Counted from the stretch's first letter, positions 1 through 8,188 are shown. The stretch is DNA of 40,010 bases from Bacillota bacterium (GCA_028686075.1 JAQUCT010000005.1:1-40010), one strand, 5' to 3'. Numbers and translations: made by a program. Notes: generated by a model from the letters alone, not told the origin.

Positions 1-584
1 GCCACCTCCAGCATATCGGCAAAGCCTATAGACTTAAGGGCACTCCTTAGCTTACCCATGGTTACGTTCTTGCCGAACTGGCCGACCACCGCCGGGGCCA
101 CAGCGGCGTACACCGGAGTACCGGAGCCAAAATATCTGCTCATGGGAACAAACTCAATCTTGTCGCTTATTGCCCCTAGGGGGCAGCGGGGTATGCACCT
201 GCCGCAGGATAAGCATTTCCCGTTTTCTATGATGGGTCTGTTCCTAGAGGTCTGGTCCTCATTGTCATATACGCAGAGGTTTTGGCATTCCCTTTCGCTG
301 TCAAGGCTGCATTCGTCGCAGACGTTCCTGTTTATTGTTACAAGGGGGAGCCTAACCTCCTCGAGGTTAAGGGCGGCGTCAACCTCCCTGGAAAGCTCGG
401 TATCGGCCCTGGCGGTAGGGTTAAGTCCCATAGCTACCAGGGCTTCATTTTTAACTGCGGTTATCCCGCCGGGTTTTTTATTAAACATATCGGGAATCCG
501 GTCAATATTCTCCTTAAGCCGGTCGTTATAGGTAAGCTTTACAATCTCCCTGAATACTTCCATTCTCCTTTTGCTGCCTTTCAT
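1..584 (-). CDS. [FeFe]-hydrogenase-like iron-sulfur protein, 3' part cut by window edge
   Basis: The minus strand reads open from ATG at 584-582 to the left edge, giving 194 codons of a longer gene. A strong AGGAAAGGAG ribosome site lies at 591-600. The N-terminal third has no recognised motif. A four-cysteine cluster follows (VCDEC, then ECQNLC), then one clear [4Fe-4S] ferredoxin motif, KCLSCGRCIPRCP. After that comes VYAAVAPAVVGQFG, the typical opening of the iron-only hydrogenase large-subunit domain. The H-cluster cysteines would lie outside the window, so true hydrogenase activity cannot be judged; stand-alone sensory or HymB-like proteins share this layout. It is transcribed divergently from the cobalamin adenosyltransferase gene. 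The family call is fairly sure, the exact function is not. Confidence 0.8.
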   Translation of the reverse strand, partial: MKGSKRRMEVFREIVKLTYNDRLKENIDRIPDMFNKKPGGITAVKNEALVAMGLNPTARADTELSREVDAALNLEEVRLPLVTINRNVCDECSLDSERECQNLCVYDNEDQTSRNRPIIENGKCLSCGRCIPRCPLGAISDKIEFVPMSRYFGSGTPVYAAVAPAVVGQFGKNVTMGKLRSALKSIGFADMLEV

Positions 585-727
585 AACTATCTCCTTTCCT
601 TAGGGCAGATTATCAGATGTTGTTAATACGGTTATTCTTCCTTTGGTTTGTATAAAATATTAAATAGGCTCGGATATGGGGTTATGTGATAAAATGAATC
701 TATTACCACCTATAGGGGGGATTTTTG

Positions 728-1243
728 ATGAAGGGTTACGTGCAAGTTTATACCGGGGATGGAAAGGGAAAAACAACGGCTGCTATAGGCCTTGCAATAA
801 GGGCCGTGGGGGCGGGGCTCAAAGTATTTATAGGGCAGTTTGTAAAGGGCATGTACTATAGTGAGCTTAATGCACTTCAAAGGTTCTATCCGAAAATAGT
901 AGTGAAACAGTACGGCCGTGGCTGTTTTATAGAAAGGGAACCGTCTAGTGAGGATATTTCCGCCGCAAGGAAGGGTTTTGACGAGATAAAAGAAGTAATT
1001 ATGTCCGGAGAGTACGATGTGATAATATTGGACGAAGCAAATATCGCAGTGCATTTTGGTCTTATACCCGAAACGGATTTTGTAAGGTTAATTGACGAAA
1101 GGCCTGAAGGGGTGGAGCTTGTATTCACCGGCCGCAGGGCACCGCGGGAGATACTTGAAAGGGCTGATCTAATAAGCGAGATAAAGGAGGTCAGGCACTA
1201 CTACCAAAGGGGTGTCCAGGCAAGGGAGGGTATTGAAAAATAG
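728..1243 (+). CDS. cobO: cob(I)yrinic acid a,c-diamide adenosyltransferase (CobO/BtuR type)
   Basis: This 171-residue protein transfers the 5'-deoxyadenosyl group of ATP to reduced corrinoids, producing the coenzyme B12 form. The P-loop GDGKGKTT is at residues 10-17, directly after the first beta strand, as in the CobO/BtuR/CobP family. IILDEANIAV in the middle matches the family's Walker-B-like segment, and the length is normal. ATG at 728 is chosen over the in-frame TTG at 725 because the GGGGGG at 715-720 sits 7 bases upstream. The following M20 gene starts 28 bases after the stop, so the two may be co-transcribed. I saw no cobalamin riboswitch in the short gap upstream. Confident family assignment. 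Confidence 0.9.
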   Translation: MKGYVQVYTGDGKGKTTAAIGLAIRAVGAGLKVFIGQFVKGMYYSELNALQRFYPKIVVKQYGRGCFIEREPSSEDISAARKGFDEIKEVIMSGEYDVIILDEANIAVHFGLIPETDFVRLIDERPEGVELVFTGRRAPREILERADLISEIKEVRHYYQRGVQAREGIEK

Positions 1244-1271
1244 AGTTTTAGTCGGCAAGGGAGGAATAGCA

Positions 1272-2456
1272 TTGCAAATCGATTATATAAAGGTGCCAGA
1301 AAGGGTTAGAGGGTTTGAAAAGCAGATAATTGAGTTAAGAAGGGACTTTCATATGCACCCGGAGCTGGCGAACGACGAGGTACGCACCTCACGGGTGGTG
1401 GGCGAGGTGCTGGAAGGTCTAGGGCTTAAGGTGACAAGGGGTATAGCCGAAACCGGAGTAGTGGCGGTTCTTGAGGGAAGGGGAGGAGGAAAAACGGTGG
1501 CCTTAAGGGCTGATATGGACGCCCTTCCTATACAGGACCAAAAAGAGGTGACCTATTCCTCCAGGGTGGAGGGCAAGATGCATGCCTGCGGCCATGATGC
1601 ACATACCGCCATGCTGCTGGGGGCGGCAATGGTGCTGACCGAAATAAAGGACAATCTTAACGGAAGGGTCAAGTTTATATTCCAGCCTGCCGAGGAGACC
1701 ATAGGCGGAGCGGCCCGGATGATAGAGGCGGGGGTTATGGAGGACCCGGACGTGGACGCCGTGTTCGGCCTGCATGTGTCTCCAGAGCTTGAGACGGGTA
1801 CGGTGGGCATAAGGTACGGCATTGCAAATGCGTGTTCCGATGATGTGTTCATAGAGGTTCTGGGCAGGTCCGCCCACGGGGCGCAGCCAAATGAAGGAGT
1901 GGACGCAATAGTGATTGCGGCGCAAGTTTTAAGTGCTCTGCAGCATATAATAAGCAGGGGAATCGATCCGCTGGAATCGGCCACTTTGACCATTGGGACC
2001 ATAAAGGGAGGCCGCCAGGCAAACATAATCGCGGACAGAGTAGCAATGAACGGCACCATAAGGACTCTGGACAGTGCTGTCCGGGATAAGATACAAAGCA
2101 GCATAGAGGAGATAGCGGTCAATATCTGCCGGTCAATGGGCGGGCAGTGCCGGGTGGCCTTCAGACCGGGGTATCCGATGCTTATCAATGATAATGCGAT
2201 GACCGATCTGGTGAGAAATGCCGCCGGCAGAATTGTGGGGAACAGCGTTATGGAGATACAAAAACCCAGGCTGGGGGTGGAGGACTTTGCATTCTATCTC
2301 CAAAGGGCTCCCGGTGCCTTCTGGAGGCTTGGGACCGGTAACAAAGAAAAAGGTATAGACTGCATAACCCACAGTCCCAATTTTGATATAGACGAGGATG
2401 CGCTTTCAATTGGCACTGCGGTTCATGCACAGACGGTTTTGGAATACCTGCAATAG
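1272..2456 (+). CDS. M20-family amidohydrolase (N-acyl amino acid / hippurate hydrolase type)
   Basis: A 394-residue zinc-dependent amidohydrolase of the peptidase M20D group, which removes acyl groups from amino acids or short peptides in the cytoplasm. Family motifs in order: RRDFHMHPEL (residues 23-32), ALRADMDALPI (about 77-86), MHACGHDAHTAMLLGA (103-118, with likely metal ligands C106 and H108) and QPAEE (about 138-142, general base glutamate). GRSAHGAQPNEG marks the dimerisation lid domain. The chosen start is TTG 1272 with AGGGAGG at 1258-1264; a longer reading from GTG 1212 overlaps cobO and has no ribosome site. Substrate cannot be told from sequence: hippuricase, IAA-amino acid hydrolase and N-acetyldiaminopimelate deacetylase look alike. 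Confidence 0.9.
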   Translation: MQIDYIKVPERVRGFEKQIIELRRDFHMHPELANDEVRTSRVVGEVLEGLGLKVTRGIAETGVVAVLEGRGGGKTVALRADMDALPIQDQKEVTYSSRVEGKMHACGHDAHTAMLLGAAMVLTEIKDNLNGRVKFIFQPAEETIGGAARMIEAGVMEDPDVDAVFGLHVSPELETGTVGIRYGIANACSDDVFIEVLGRSAHGAQPNEGVDAIVIAAQVLSALQHIISRGIDPLESATLTIGTIKGGRQANIIADRVAMNGTIRTLDSAVRDKIQSSIEEIAVNICRSMGGQCRVAFRPGYPMLINDNAMTDLVRNAAGRIVGNSVMEIQKPRLGVEDFAFYLQRAPGAFWRLGTGNKEKGIDCITHSPNFDIDEDALSIGTAVHAQTVLEYLQ

Positions 2457-2498
2457 GTGTTATAATTAATTATTATTTTAAGCGTACAGGGTGGTCAT

Positions 2499-3071
2499 AT
2501 GGATATAAGCAGCGTGCTGGTTGCTGACAGCAGCCAAACCTCAATAAGCCAAATAAAGGATATACTAATAAAAAGAGGTTACAGGGTATACCAGGCAAGC
2601 GACGGTTCCGCAGCTTTGCGAATTGCCAGGGGCATAAGGCCCCACCTTGTACTCATGGACGTAAATCTCTGGGGGACCGATGTCTTTGAAACGGGAAGGC
2701 TAATAGAGAGCGAAAAGCTGTCCACCATAGTCTTTATGACCGCAAAACCGAGCAGGGAATTTTTGGATAAAATAGGACCTATGAAGGTTTATGCGTACAT
2801 AACAAAGCCCATTAACCCGGTTCAGCTAATCCAAATAGTCGAGTTTTCACTGATAAATTCAAATAGAATCAAAACCCTTGAAGAAAGGGTGGAAAAGCTG
2901 GAGAGTTCACTGTCGGCAAGGAAAACAATAGACAGAGCAAAGGGAATACTAATGGACACTCTGGGAATCCCGGAACAGGATGCATATAACCGCCTCAGGA
3001 AAATGAGCATGGACGAAGGCAAATCTATGGAATGGGTGGCTAAGGGAGTGATAAAAAAGTACGATGATTAG
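2499..3071 (+). CDS. response regulator with REC and ANTAR RNA-binding domains
   Basis: A 190-residue two-domain protein. Residues 1-118 form a receiver domain: phosphoacceptor D54 in LVLMDVNL, T81, and K103 in ITKPI. The acidic pocket shows only one aspartate (VLVADSS, D10) where two acidic residues are usual. A short helix or coiled coil (about 122-140) leads to an ANTAR domain (about 140-187; RAKGILMD and NRLRKMSMDEGKSMEWVA), which in the known family binds paired hairpins in nascent RNA and prevents termination. An AGGGTGG ribosome site precedes ATG 2499. No histidine kinase lies nearby, so the partner and the RNA target are unknown. Family assignment is secure. Confidence 0.92.
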   Translation: MDISSVLVADSSQTSISQIKDILIKRGYRVYQASDGSAALRIARGIRPHLVLMDVNLWGTDVFETGRLIESEKLSTIVFMTAKPSREFLDKIGPMKVYAYITKPINPVQLIQIVEFSLINSNRIKTLEERVEKLESSLSARKTIDRAKGILMDTLGIPEQDAYNRLRKMSMDEGKSMEWVAKGVIKKYDD

Positions 3072-3131
3072 AGTGACAGATATTACATAGGTAATATATA
3101 TAGAATCAAACAATTGAACAGGAGGGAAATA

Positions 3132-3256
3132 ATGAAAAGGAAAAACAAAACCAACCCGATGCTTTGGAAAAAGAAGAGGATGGAGTTCCGAAAATTCTGA
3201 TAAAGATTAATCCGGAGATGTCGGTAGTGGAAGAACCGGCAGTATGGTTACAATAA
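3132..3256 (+). pseudogene. tiny ORF with strong RBS and an apparent -1 frameshift
   Basis: ATG 3132 has an excellent ribosome site (AGGAGG, 3120-3125, 6-base spacing), but its frame stops after 22 codons in TGA TAA. The -1 frame has no start yet continues smoothly to TAA at 3254-3256 with a protein-like acidic sequence (DALEKEEDGVPKILIKINPE). Slipping back one base in the A-run at 3141-3145 (AGG AAA AAC) would join the halves into a 41-residue product. I cannot tell a programmed frameshift from a decayed gene or a miscounted homopolymer. Product unrecognised. It ends about 35 bases before a bidirectional terminator. Confidence 0.4.
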
Positions 3257-3290
3257 CTCAGATGTTTATTGCCAAATAAGTAGGGAAATA

Positions 3291-3327
3291 AAAAACTCCC
3301 GGCGTGTAAGAAACCGGGAGTTTTTTA
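3291..3327. terminator. bidirectional rho-independent terminator
   Basis: ACTCCCGG (3295-3302) pairs with CCGGGAGT (3314-3321) around an 11-base loop, flanked by A-rich sequence on the left and six T on the right. It can end the rightward ANTAR/short-ORF transcript and the leftward gene at 3340-4044. Confidence 0.85.
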
Positions 3328-3339
3328 TTAATCTCGACC

Positions 3340-4044
3340 TTAATCCCGTTCTGGTTCTCGGATCCCCCGAATATCCTCTAGCTGCGGAGGGAATAACGGA
3401 AGTCCGAAAAATTCCGTACATATGGCTTCAGCGAATTCCTCGCAAGGAGGTATGAAACAAAAACCGAAAGCAGGGATGAGAAGCTCTACTTCTGCAATTA
3501 CCTTAAGGATTATAGTAACGCAAAGGTCCAGCTTGAACCTGAAGTCGTTTAAGAACCTACCGTCCGCGCAGGTGGCACCAACCGTTGCTTCGACTTCAAA
3601 GGGTATAATGGAATCGTCCGGTACAAACATAACCACATCCTTGGGAACGATAATGGTAGCGGTTCCTGTGCCCCTTACTCCGTTGGCGTCAACGAAATCA
3701 ACGGCAATGGGTATTTCCACATCTGCCCTTACCCTCGCGAAATGGTCACGACCTTTATGATGTTTTTTATCACGATCTCTGATTCTATCAACCCTTAGAT
3801 TCTTAATAACCCCCCTGGATTTCACATTCCTGCACTCTATAAAGTTCAGAGGTCTCGTAAAAGGTCCCCCTGTGGGGCATATTACCACCTTTTCATCCTC
3901 AAGCACCAGCTGCTGTAAACAAGCGTCGTATACCTTTTTAACCTGTACACAAACCCTCTCCCGTATTCCAAGGGTATCCTGGCCTCCGGCTACAAGTCCG
4001 GGGCAGTTTCTATTCTCCCTGCTGGCAGCAGTATAGAAAGACAT
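3340..4044 (-). CDS. hypothetical cysteine-containing protein, possibly a spore-surface protein
   Basis: A 234-residue protein starting at ATG 4044-4042, preceded by GAAAGGAGTT. A 27-codon upstream extension exists in frame but lacks a ribosome site. I do not recognise a defined family. The N-terminus is soluble and rich in cysteine (NCPGLV, VCVQVKKVYDACLQQ, VICPTGG). A basic stretch follows (DRIRDRDKKHHKGRDH). The C-terminal half is beta-rich and hydrophobic with further cysteines (FCFIPPCEEFAEAICTEFF). The VKKVYDAC segment resembles conserved segments of some clostridial spore-associated proteins of unknown function; this is memory-based inference, not proof. It is transcribed divergently from the gene at 4188. 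No signal peptide or membrane helix is evident. Confidence 0.75.
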   Translation of the reverse strand: MSFYTAASRENRNCPGLVAGGQDTLGIRERVCVQVKKVYDACLQQLVLEDEKVVICPTGGPFTRPLNFIECRNVKSRGVIKNLRVDRIRDRDKKHHKGRDHFARVRADVEIPIAVDFVDANGVRGTGTATIIVPKDVVMFVPDDSIIPFEVEATVGATCADGRFLNDFRFKLDLCVTIILKVIAEVELLIPAFGFCFIPPCEEFAEAICTEFFGLPLFPPQLEDIRGIREPERD

Positions 4045-4187
4045 ATATTCAACTCCTTTCCTACATATTGGGTTAATATCCCTGTTGCAGTAGTAATATA
4101 TGAAGTTGGTATGTTTTTGGTGCATTATAAACAGCGTTTCTTCTAATTGGTTATGCTGTGCATATATTTCTTATTGGGGGTGGTATT

Positions 4188-5588
4188 TTGATTGATATTT
4201 CATTTGAAAAGAAACTGGTTATTGACAGCAAAAGAAATGTGTGGCTGTTTTACCCTATGGCCTCCGGCAAAACGGGTTATGTTGTAAAACACAGCCGGGG
4301 CGAAGTGGTATCGGGTCAGCCTGTAATGGATGAAACGGTCATGGAATATGATATAATGGTGGATGAACGGGATAATATTCATATAGTGGCATTAACCGCA
4401 GGACAAAGGGTGGTCTATACCCGCCATGATTCGAGGGGATGGACAAAACAAACCCTGTACAGTTTTGGCGGAGAATCGATAGGCATTTCCGGCCTGAAAG
4501 TTGTGAAAGATACCGGTGGTCTGCATCTTTTTTACGTGTATTCGGATAAGGGGGGAGGTTGTGCCCTTTTCCACCACCGGTGGAACGGCAATGAATGGAG
4601 GGGCCATAGGGTATTCGACGTGCCCGGTAAGGAAGGGAATATATGCTATGATTGTGGCATGGGTGGGGACAATAGGCTTAGCATAGCTGCGGTGGAGGGT
4701 AAAAACTTTTCATTGTGGGATTTTGATGGTGCCAAATGGACTATATCGGCTTCTAAGGCCGGGAGCGCATGGGAAAGGGCCGCGTATATGGAATTCAGGG
4801 AAGGTAGCATAATGCTTCGAAACGACGGCGGAGTATTCTTCGTCAGGAAAGCCCGGGATATGAGAGACGCATCTTTGCAGGAAATAATTGAAGGCAGGCA
4901 TGTGGACGAAGGACCGGTTCTTATAAATAGGAGGAACACCCTGTACATAGCATGGATTGAAGGGGGCAGCCTGGGCTACCGGGCTTCCTATGATGGAGGA
5001 AGCAGCTGGGGGAGGGTTAAATATTATCACCATGTCCAGGGTAAGCAGCTGGAGGTGTACGGTTTTGCCAGCACCTATTCCCTGCTTATAGATGCCAGGA
5101 GAATAATAGCTACCGCACCGCCGGAGATACATGTTCCTTTTTTGCACAGGTCGGTTGAAAGGATAAGGATGCCGGAGGTATCTCTGGGGGAGCCTGAGGA
5201 AAGGATTGCCGGGACCGATGTAGCCGGCACGGACGATGTATATCAGGGCACGAGGCCCTATGAAAGCGAACAAGATTTCGCAGGTGAAAAAGCCCAGGAC
5301 AGGTCCGCTTCCGACAGCGGTGAAAAGAATGGAGGGCCTCTCCTGGAAGACGAAGGGGAAGGACCTTATGCGATAGAAAAAATCGAACTGGAAAAAGTGA
5401 AAGAAGACCTTAATGCTCTAAGGCACAGGATGGAGACGGATATAATAGAAAGGCTGGATAGATTGGATTTAGAAGTTGCGGATCTAAAAGGGAAACAGAA
5501 AGATACCGAAAAGGGCAGCAATTTCTCATCTCCGGCGGGAAGTATTATTACCCAGGATATGATAAACAGGTATTTTAAAAAAAGGTGA
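4188..5588 (+). CDS. unrecognised beta-propeller-like protein with C-terminal coiled coil
   Basis: A 466-residue protein read from TTG 4188, just after the GGGGGTGG at 4176-4183; a GTG at 4158 is also in frame but without a ribosome site. Roughly residues 1-320 consist of repeated short beta units with W, Y and D/N-G turns (for example VYTRHDSRGWTKQTLYSFGG, LFHHRWNGNEWRGH, LWDFDGAKWTI, LGYRASYDGGSSWGRVKYYH). The spacing, about 45-50 residues, suggests a beta-propeller or sialidase-like fold. Residues about 340-400 are acidic and low in complexity. About 400-445 form a heptad-like coiled coil (KIELEKVKEDLNALRHRM onward). No signal peptide is seen. Function unknown; a structural or spore-associated role is only a guess from the divergent neighbour. 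Confidence 0.75.
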   Translation: MIDISFEKKLVIDSKRNVWLFYPMASGKTGYVVKHSRGEVVSGQPVMDETVMEYDIMVDERDNIHIVALTAGQRVVYTRHDSRGWTKQTLYSFGGESIGISGLKVVKDTGGLHLFYVYSDKGGGCALFHHRWNGNEWRGHRVFDVPGKEGNICYDCGMGGDNRLSIAAVEGKNFSLWDFDGAKWTISASKAGSAWERAAYMEFREGSIMLRNDGGVFFVRKARDMRDASLQEIIEGRHVDEGPVLINRRNTLYIAWIEGGSLGYRASYDGGSSWGRVKYYHHVQGKQLEVYGFASTYSLLIDARRIIATAPPEIHVPFLHRSVERIRMPEVSLGEPEERIAGTDVAGTDDVYQGTRPYESEQDFAGEKAQDRSASDSGEKNGGPLLEDEGEGPYAIEKIELEKVKEDLNALRHRMETDIIERLDRLDLEVADLKGKQKDTEKGSNFSSPAGSIITQDMINRYFKKR

Positions 5589-5607
5589 CGTCGGGTGTGC
5601 CCTTTAA

Positions 5608-5754
5608 CTGTCATTCCGAAGAAACAAAGCTCGAAGAATCCGATTCTGTCGTTTAAGAGGGCTAAGCCCGAAGAATCTTACTTGCAGATAGACATTTAGC
5701 TACTGCAAGATCCTTCGCTACCGCTCAGGATGACAGAGTTGCTCAGGATGGCAC
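5608..5754. repeat. dispersed imperfect palindromic repeat, copy 1
   Basis: The ends are TGTCATTCC and GGATGACA, nearly inverted copies. Between them lie repeated GAAGAATC and GATCCTTCGCTACCGCTCAGGATGACA blocks. The same family recurs at 17054-17180 and, inverted, at 39947-40010. It fills most of the gap between the propeller-like gene and deoC. Confidence 0.75.
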
Positions 5755-5797
5755 ATTAGAAGATGTAAAGTCTTAAGTACGTTGTATATAATTATAG
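5755..5797 (+). repeat. promoter-like TTAGAAGATG module, copy 1
   Basis: The block TTAGAAGATGTAAAGTCTTA, then AGTACGTTG and TATATAATTATAG, lies 31 bases before the deoC start. Near-identical blocks lie at 17181-17228 (before mraZ) and 21520-21560 (before murE). The AT-rich end contains TATAAT, so it could act as a -10 element. No good -35 match is visible. Confidence 0.55.
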
Positions 5798-5828
5798 AAA
5801 AAACTAAGGAGAACGGAGGTAGAAGGTA

Positions 5829-6515
5829 GTGGCCTCAAAACCGGAGAGCATTGCAAAGCTTATTGACCATACCCTGCTTAAGGCGGAAACAGACCGCGAG
5901 GGTATTGAAAGGTTGTGCGGCGAAGCCGTGGCCGAGGGGTTTTGTTCGGTTTGTGTTAACCCTTTCTGGGTAAAAATGGTGGCGGATTTGTTGAAAGAGG
6001 AAACGGTTAAGGTTTGCACGGTAATAGGATTCCCGCTGGGTGCGGACAATCCCAGGGTTAAAGCGTACCAAGCCGGCAGTGCTATGGAGCAGGGTGCCCG
6101 GGAACTGGACATGGTGGTTAACATTGGGGCGGTAAAGAGCGGGTATTACAGGACAGTGGAAGAAGAAATAAGAGAGGTAAGGAAGGCTGCAGAGGATAAT
6201 ATTATTAAGGTAATAATAGAGACCTGTTTCCTTAACCGGGAGGAGAAGGTTAGGTTGTGCGAAATAGTCAGGGAATGCGGTGCTGATTTTGTCAAGACCT
6301 CCACCGGCTTTGGAAGTGCGGGCGCAAGCTTAGATGATGTTAGGCTGCTTCGGGAAACGGTGGGTCCCAATGTAGGTGTCAAGGCCTCGGGGGGAATAAG
6401 GGACCTTGAAACCCTTATAGGAATGGTAAAGGCGGGAGCAAACAGGATAGGAACCAGTAGCGGTGTAAGGATAATGGAGGAATACAGACAAAAAAACAAG
6501 GAGGAGGAATTGTAA
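5829..6515 (+). CDS. deoC: deoxyribose-phosphate aldolase
   Basis: A 228-residue class I aldolase that splits 2-deoxyribose-5-phosphate into glyceraldehyde-3-phosphate and acetaldehyde, in the cytoplasm, during deoxynucleoside breakdown. The Schiff-base lysine is K156 in DFVKTSTGFG. The other catalytic residues are D94 in LDMVVNIGAVKSG and K185 in VKASGGIRD. Length is normal for the bacterial 220-residue class. GTG 5829 is preceded by GGAGG at 5815-5819. The stop codon overlaps the region just before the DUF296 start, so both are likely one transcript. Purine nucleoside phosphorylase lies nearby, which suits nucleoside salvage. Very secure. Confidence 0.96.
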   Translation: MASKPESIAKLIDHTLLKAETDREGIERLCGEAVAEGFCSVCVNPFWVKMVADLLKEETVKVCTVIGFPLGADNPRVKAYQAGSAMEQGARELDMVVNIGAVKSGYYRTVEEEIREVRKAAEDNIIKVIIETCFLNREEKVRLCEIVRECGADFVKTSTGFGSAGASLDDVRLLRETVGPNVGVKASGGIRDLETLIGMVKAGANRIGTSSGVRIMEEYRQKNKEEEL

Positions 6516-6943
6516 TGGCAGCAAAAGAGTACATATGTAAAAGAACATTTATAGGCAGGATTCCCCACGGTTCTGACCTGCTTAATTCCCTGACTGAATT
6601 TGTTCGGGAAAAGAGGATAAAGCTGGGCAGGTTACAGATGATTGGCGCGGTAGAGAAAGCGGTGGCAGGACTCTATGACAGTGAGGCGGAAAAATACGAA
6701 AACTTTGTATTCGACAAACCTATGGAAGTTCTAAGCCTTATTGGAAACGTATCATTGAAGGATGGACAGCCCTTCATCCATGCCCATATAACGCTTGGGG
6801 ACGAAAAGGGTCAGAGTTTTGGAGGCCATCTGATGGAGGGTACGATAGTTTTCGCCGCAGAGTTTATTATAGAGGAGTTTGAAGGCGAAGACCTGGAGAG
6901 GATATTTGACAAGACCACCGGGTTGGCACTGTGGGATATTTAA
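6515..6943 (+). CDS. PPC-domain (DUF296) protein
   Basis: A 142-residue single PPC/DUF296 domain, a trimeric fold found in bacterial stand-alone proteins and plant AT-hook proteins. The conserved features are GAVEKAVAGLYD (about 44-55), HAHITLGDEKGQSFGGHL (H89, H91 and H105 as the putative metal site) and the C-terminal FDKTTGLALWDI. The ATG follows an AGGAGGAATTGTA ribosome site inside the end of deoC and is preceded directly by its stop. The molecular role of bacterial members is not established; a ligand- or metal-binding regulatory role is usually suggested. The family call is secure. Confidence 0.9.
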   Translation: MAAKEYICKRTFIGRIPHGSDLLNSLTEFVREKRIKLGRLQMIGAVEKAVAGLYDSEAEKYENFVFDKPMEVLSLIGNVSLKDGQPFIHAHITLGDEKGQSFGGHLMEGTIVFAAEFIIEEFEGEDLERIFDKTTGLALWDI

Positions 6944-6997
6944 TTGCCTGTAAAAAATATGAAATGTTACAATTATATTAAATTTTCAACAAATTGT

Positions 6998-7027
6998 ATG
7001 ACAAAATAGCCCCTTTTGTTATACAAT
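6998..7027 (+). promoter_or_regulatory. candidate sigma-A-type promoter for the M23 hydrolase
   Basis: ATGACA (6998-7003) matches the -35 consensus at five of six positions. After 18 bases comes TACAAT (7022-7027), with the alternative TATACA at 7020 giving 16. It lies 34 bases upstream of the chosen GTG start. Read by eye only. Confidence 0.4.
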
Positions 7028-7060
7028 AAGGTCAGAATATTGTGTCCAGGGGGGCTTGAC

Positions 7061-8188
7061 GTGAGGAATTCCAGGTTAGTGTCAATAATAGTCGCAGCGT
7101 CAATAGTTTTGTTACATAGCACTGCAGTATATGCCAATCTTGCGGAGGAACAGACAAAACTTGAGCAGGTTCAGCAGGAACAGCAGAATAAGCAAAGCCA
7201 GCTTAAGGACGTCCAGCAGCAGAAAAACAGTCTTATTAAGGAACTTGAAAGGTTGAACAACCAGCTAAACGAGGCTGAAAACCAGCTGGGCCGGGTAGAA
7301 AGGGATATTGACGCCACCAGAAAGGAACTCGAAAGAGTTACAAAGGAACTGGAAGAGGCCCAGAAGGAACTGGAAAAAAGGGACGACCTTTATAAGCAAA
7401 GGCTTAGGACTATGTACAAGAACAGCGGCTACGGCTATCTGGAGGTACTGCTTAATGCGGAAAGCTTCTCGGATTTTATATCGCGTTTTTATCTTGTAAG
7501 CAAGGTGGCAGCCTACGATATTTCAATACTGGAAGAACTGAAGGAATGCCGTAATCTGGTACAGGCAAAACAGGACGAGGTTAAGGAAAAGGAAGTAAGG
7601 ATGCTATCTCTTAGAAATGACCTTCGCAAAAAGAGAGAAGAGATAAAGACCGTCACTGCCAGCAGGAACAATGCCCTTTCCAGGGTGAAAAACGAGGAGA
7701 AGGAACTAGACAAAATGCTGGCGGAACTGGAGAAGACCTCGAGGCAGATAACGGCGACCATCCTAAGCCTGGCGCAAAACGGAGAGTTTATTGGCGGGAA
7801 ATTTGTGTGGCCCGCGCCCGGCTATACCTATATTACATCGGATTACGGATGGCGGCTGCACCCTATATATAAAACGAGGAAATACCATGCCGGGATAGAT
7901 ATAAGAGTTCCCTGGGGTAAAAAGATAGTAGCGGCCGGCGCCGGGAAGATAATATATTCCGGCACTTACGGAGGATACGGAAAGACTGTCATGATAGACC
8001 ACGGGGGCGGTATAGTCACGCTTTATGCTCACAATTCCAGCCTGAAAGTTAAGGTAGGTACGGTGGTTGCCGCGGGAACCACCATATCGCTGGCGGGAAG
8101 CACAGGGGTATCCACGGGACCGCATCTGCACTTTGAAGTCAGGAAAGACGGGAAGGTTGTTAACCCCAGACCATGGTTGGGAATATAG
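7061..8188 (+). CDS. secreted murein hydrolase activator / M23 peptidase with coiled coil (EnvC/NlpD-like)
   Basis: A 375-residue exported protein. Residues 1-26 are a signal peptide (basic start, hydrophobic core, VYANLA cleavage region). About 28-240 form a long coiled coil rich in Q, E and K, the typical EnvC/PcsB-like regulatory arm. The C-terminal LytM/M23 domain begins near FVWPAPGYTYITSDYGWR. Zinc-site residues are intact: H276 and D280 (HAGID), and H355/H357 in GPHLHFEV. This suggests an active peptidoglycan endopeptidase rather than a pure activator. GTG 7061 is chosen because AGGGGGG (7048-7054) lies 6 bases upstream and the signal peptide begins there. It is followed by a strong terminator, so it is probably monocistronic. 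Confidence 0.9.
   Translation: MRNSRLVSIIVAASIVLLHSTAVYANLAEEQTKLEQVQQEQQNKQSQLKDVQQQKNSLIKELERLNNQLNEAENQLGRVERDIDATRKELERVTKELEEAQKELEKRDDLYKQRLRTMYKNSGYGYLEVLLNAESFSDFISRFYLVSKVAAYDISILEELKECRNLVQAKQDEVKEKEVRMLSLRNDLRKKREEIKTVTASRNNALSRVKNEEKELDKMLAELEKTSRQITATILSLAQNGEFIGGKFVWPAPGYTYITSDYGWRLHPIYKTRKYHAGIDIRVPWGKKIVAAGAGKIIYSGTYGGYGKTVMIDHGGGIVTLYAHNSSLKVKVGTVVAAGTTISLAGSTGVSTGPHLHFEVRKDGKVVNPRPWLGI

Noticed and set aside
58-626. Plus-strand ORFs in the first 600 bases
   Set aside because: The minus strand encodes a clear ferredoxin/hydrogenase-type protein across the same bases; the plus frames show only low-complexity translation.
585-727. Cobalamin riboswitch before cobO
   Set aside because: The gap is only 143 bases and I see no B12-box-like sequence.
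1503-2188. Long minus-strand ORFs (140 and 211 codons) opposite the M20 amidohydrolase gene
   Set aside because: They lack ribosome sites and family motifs and are shadows of a clear M20 gene with all its catalytic blocks.
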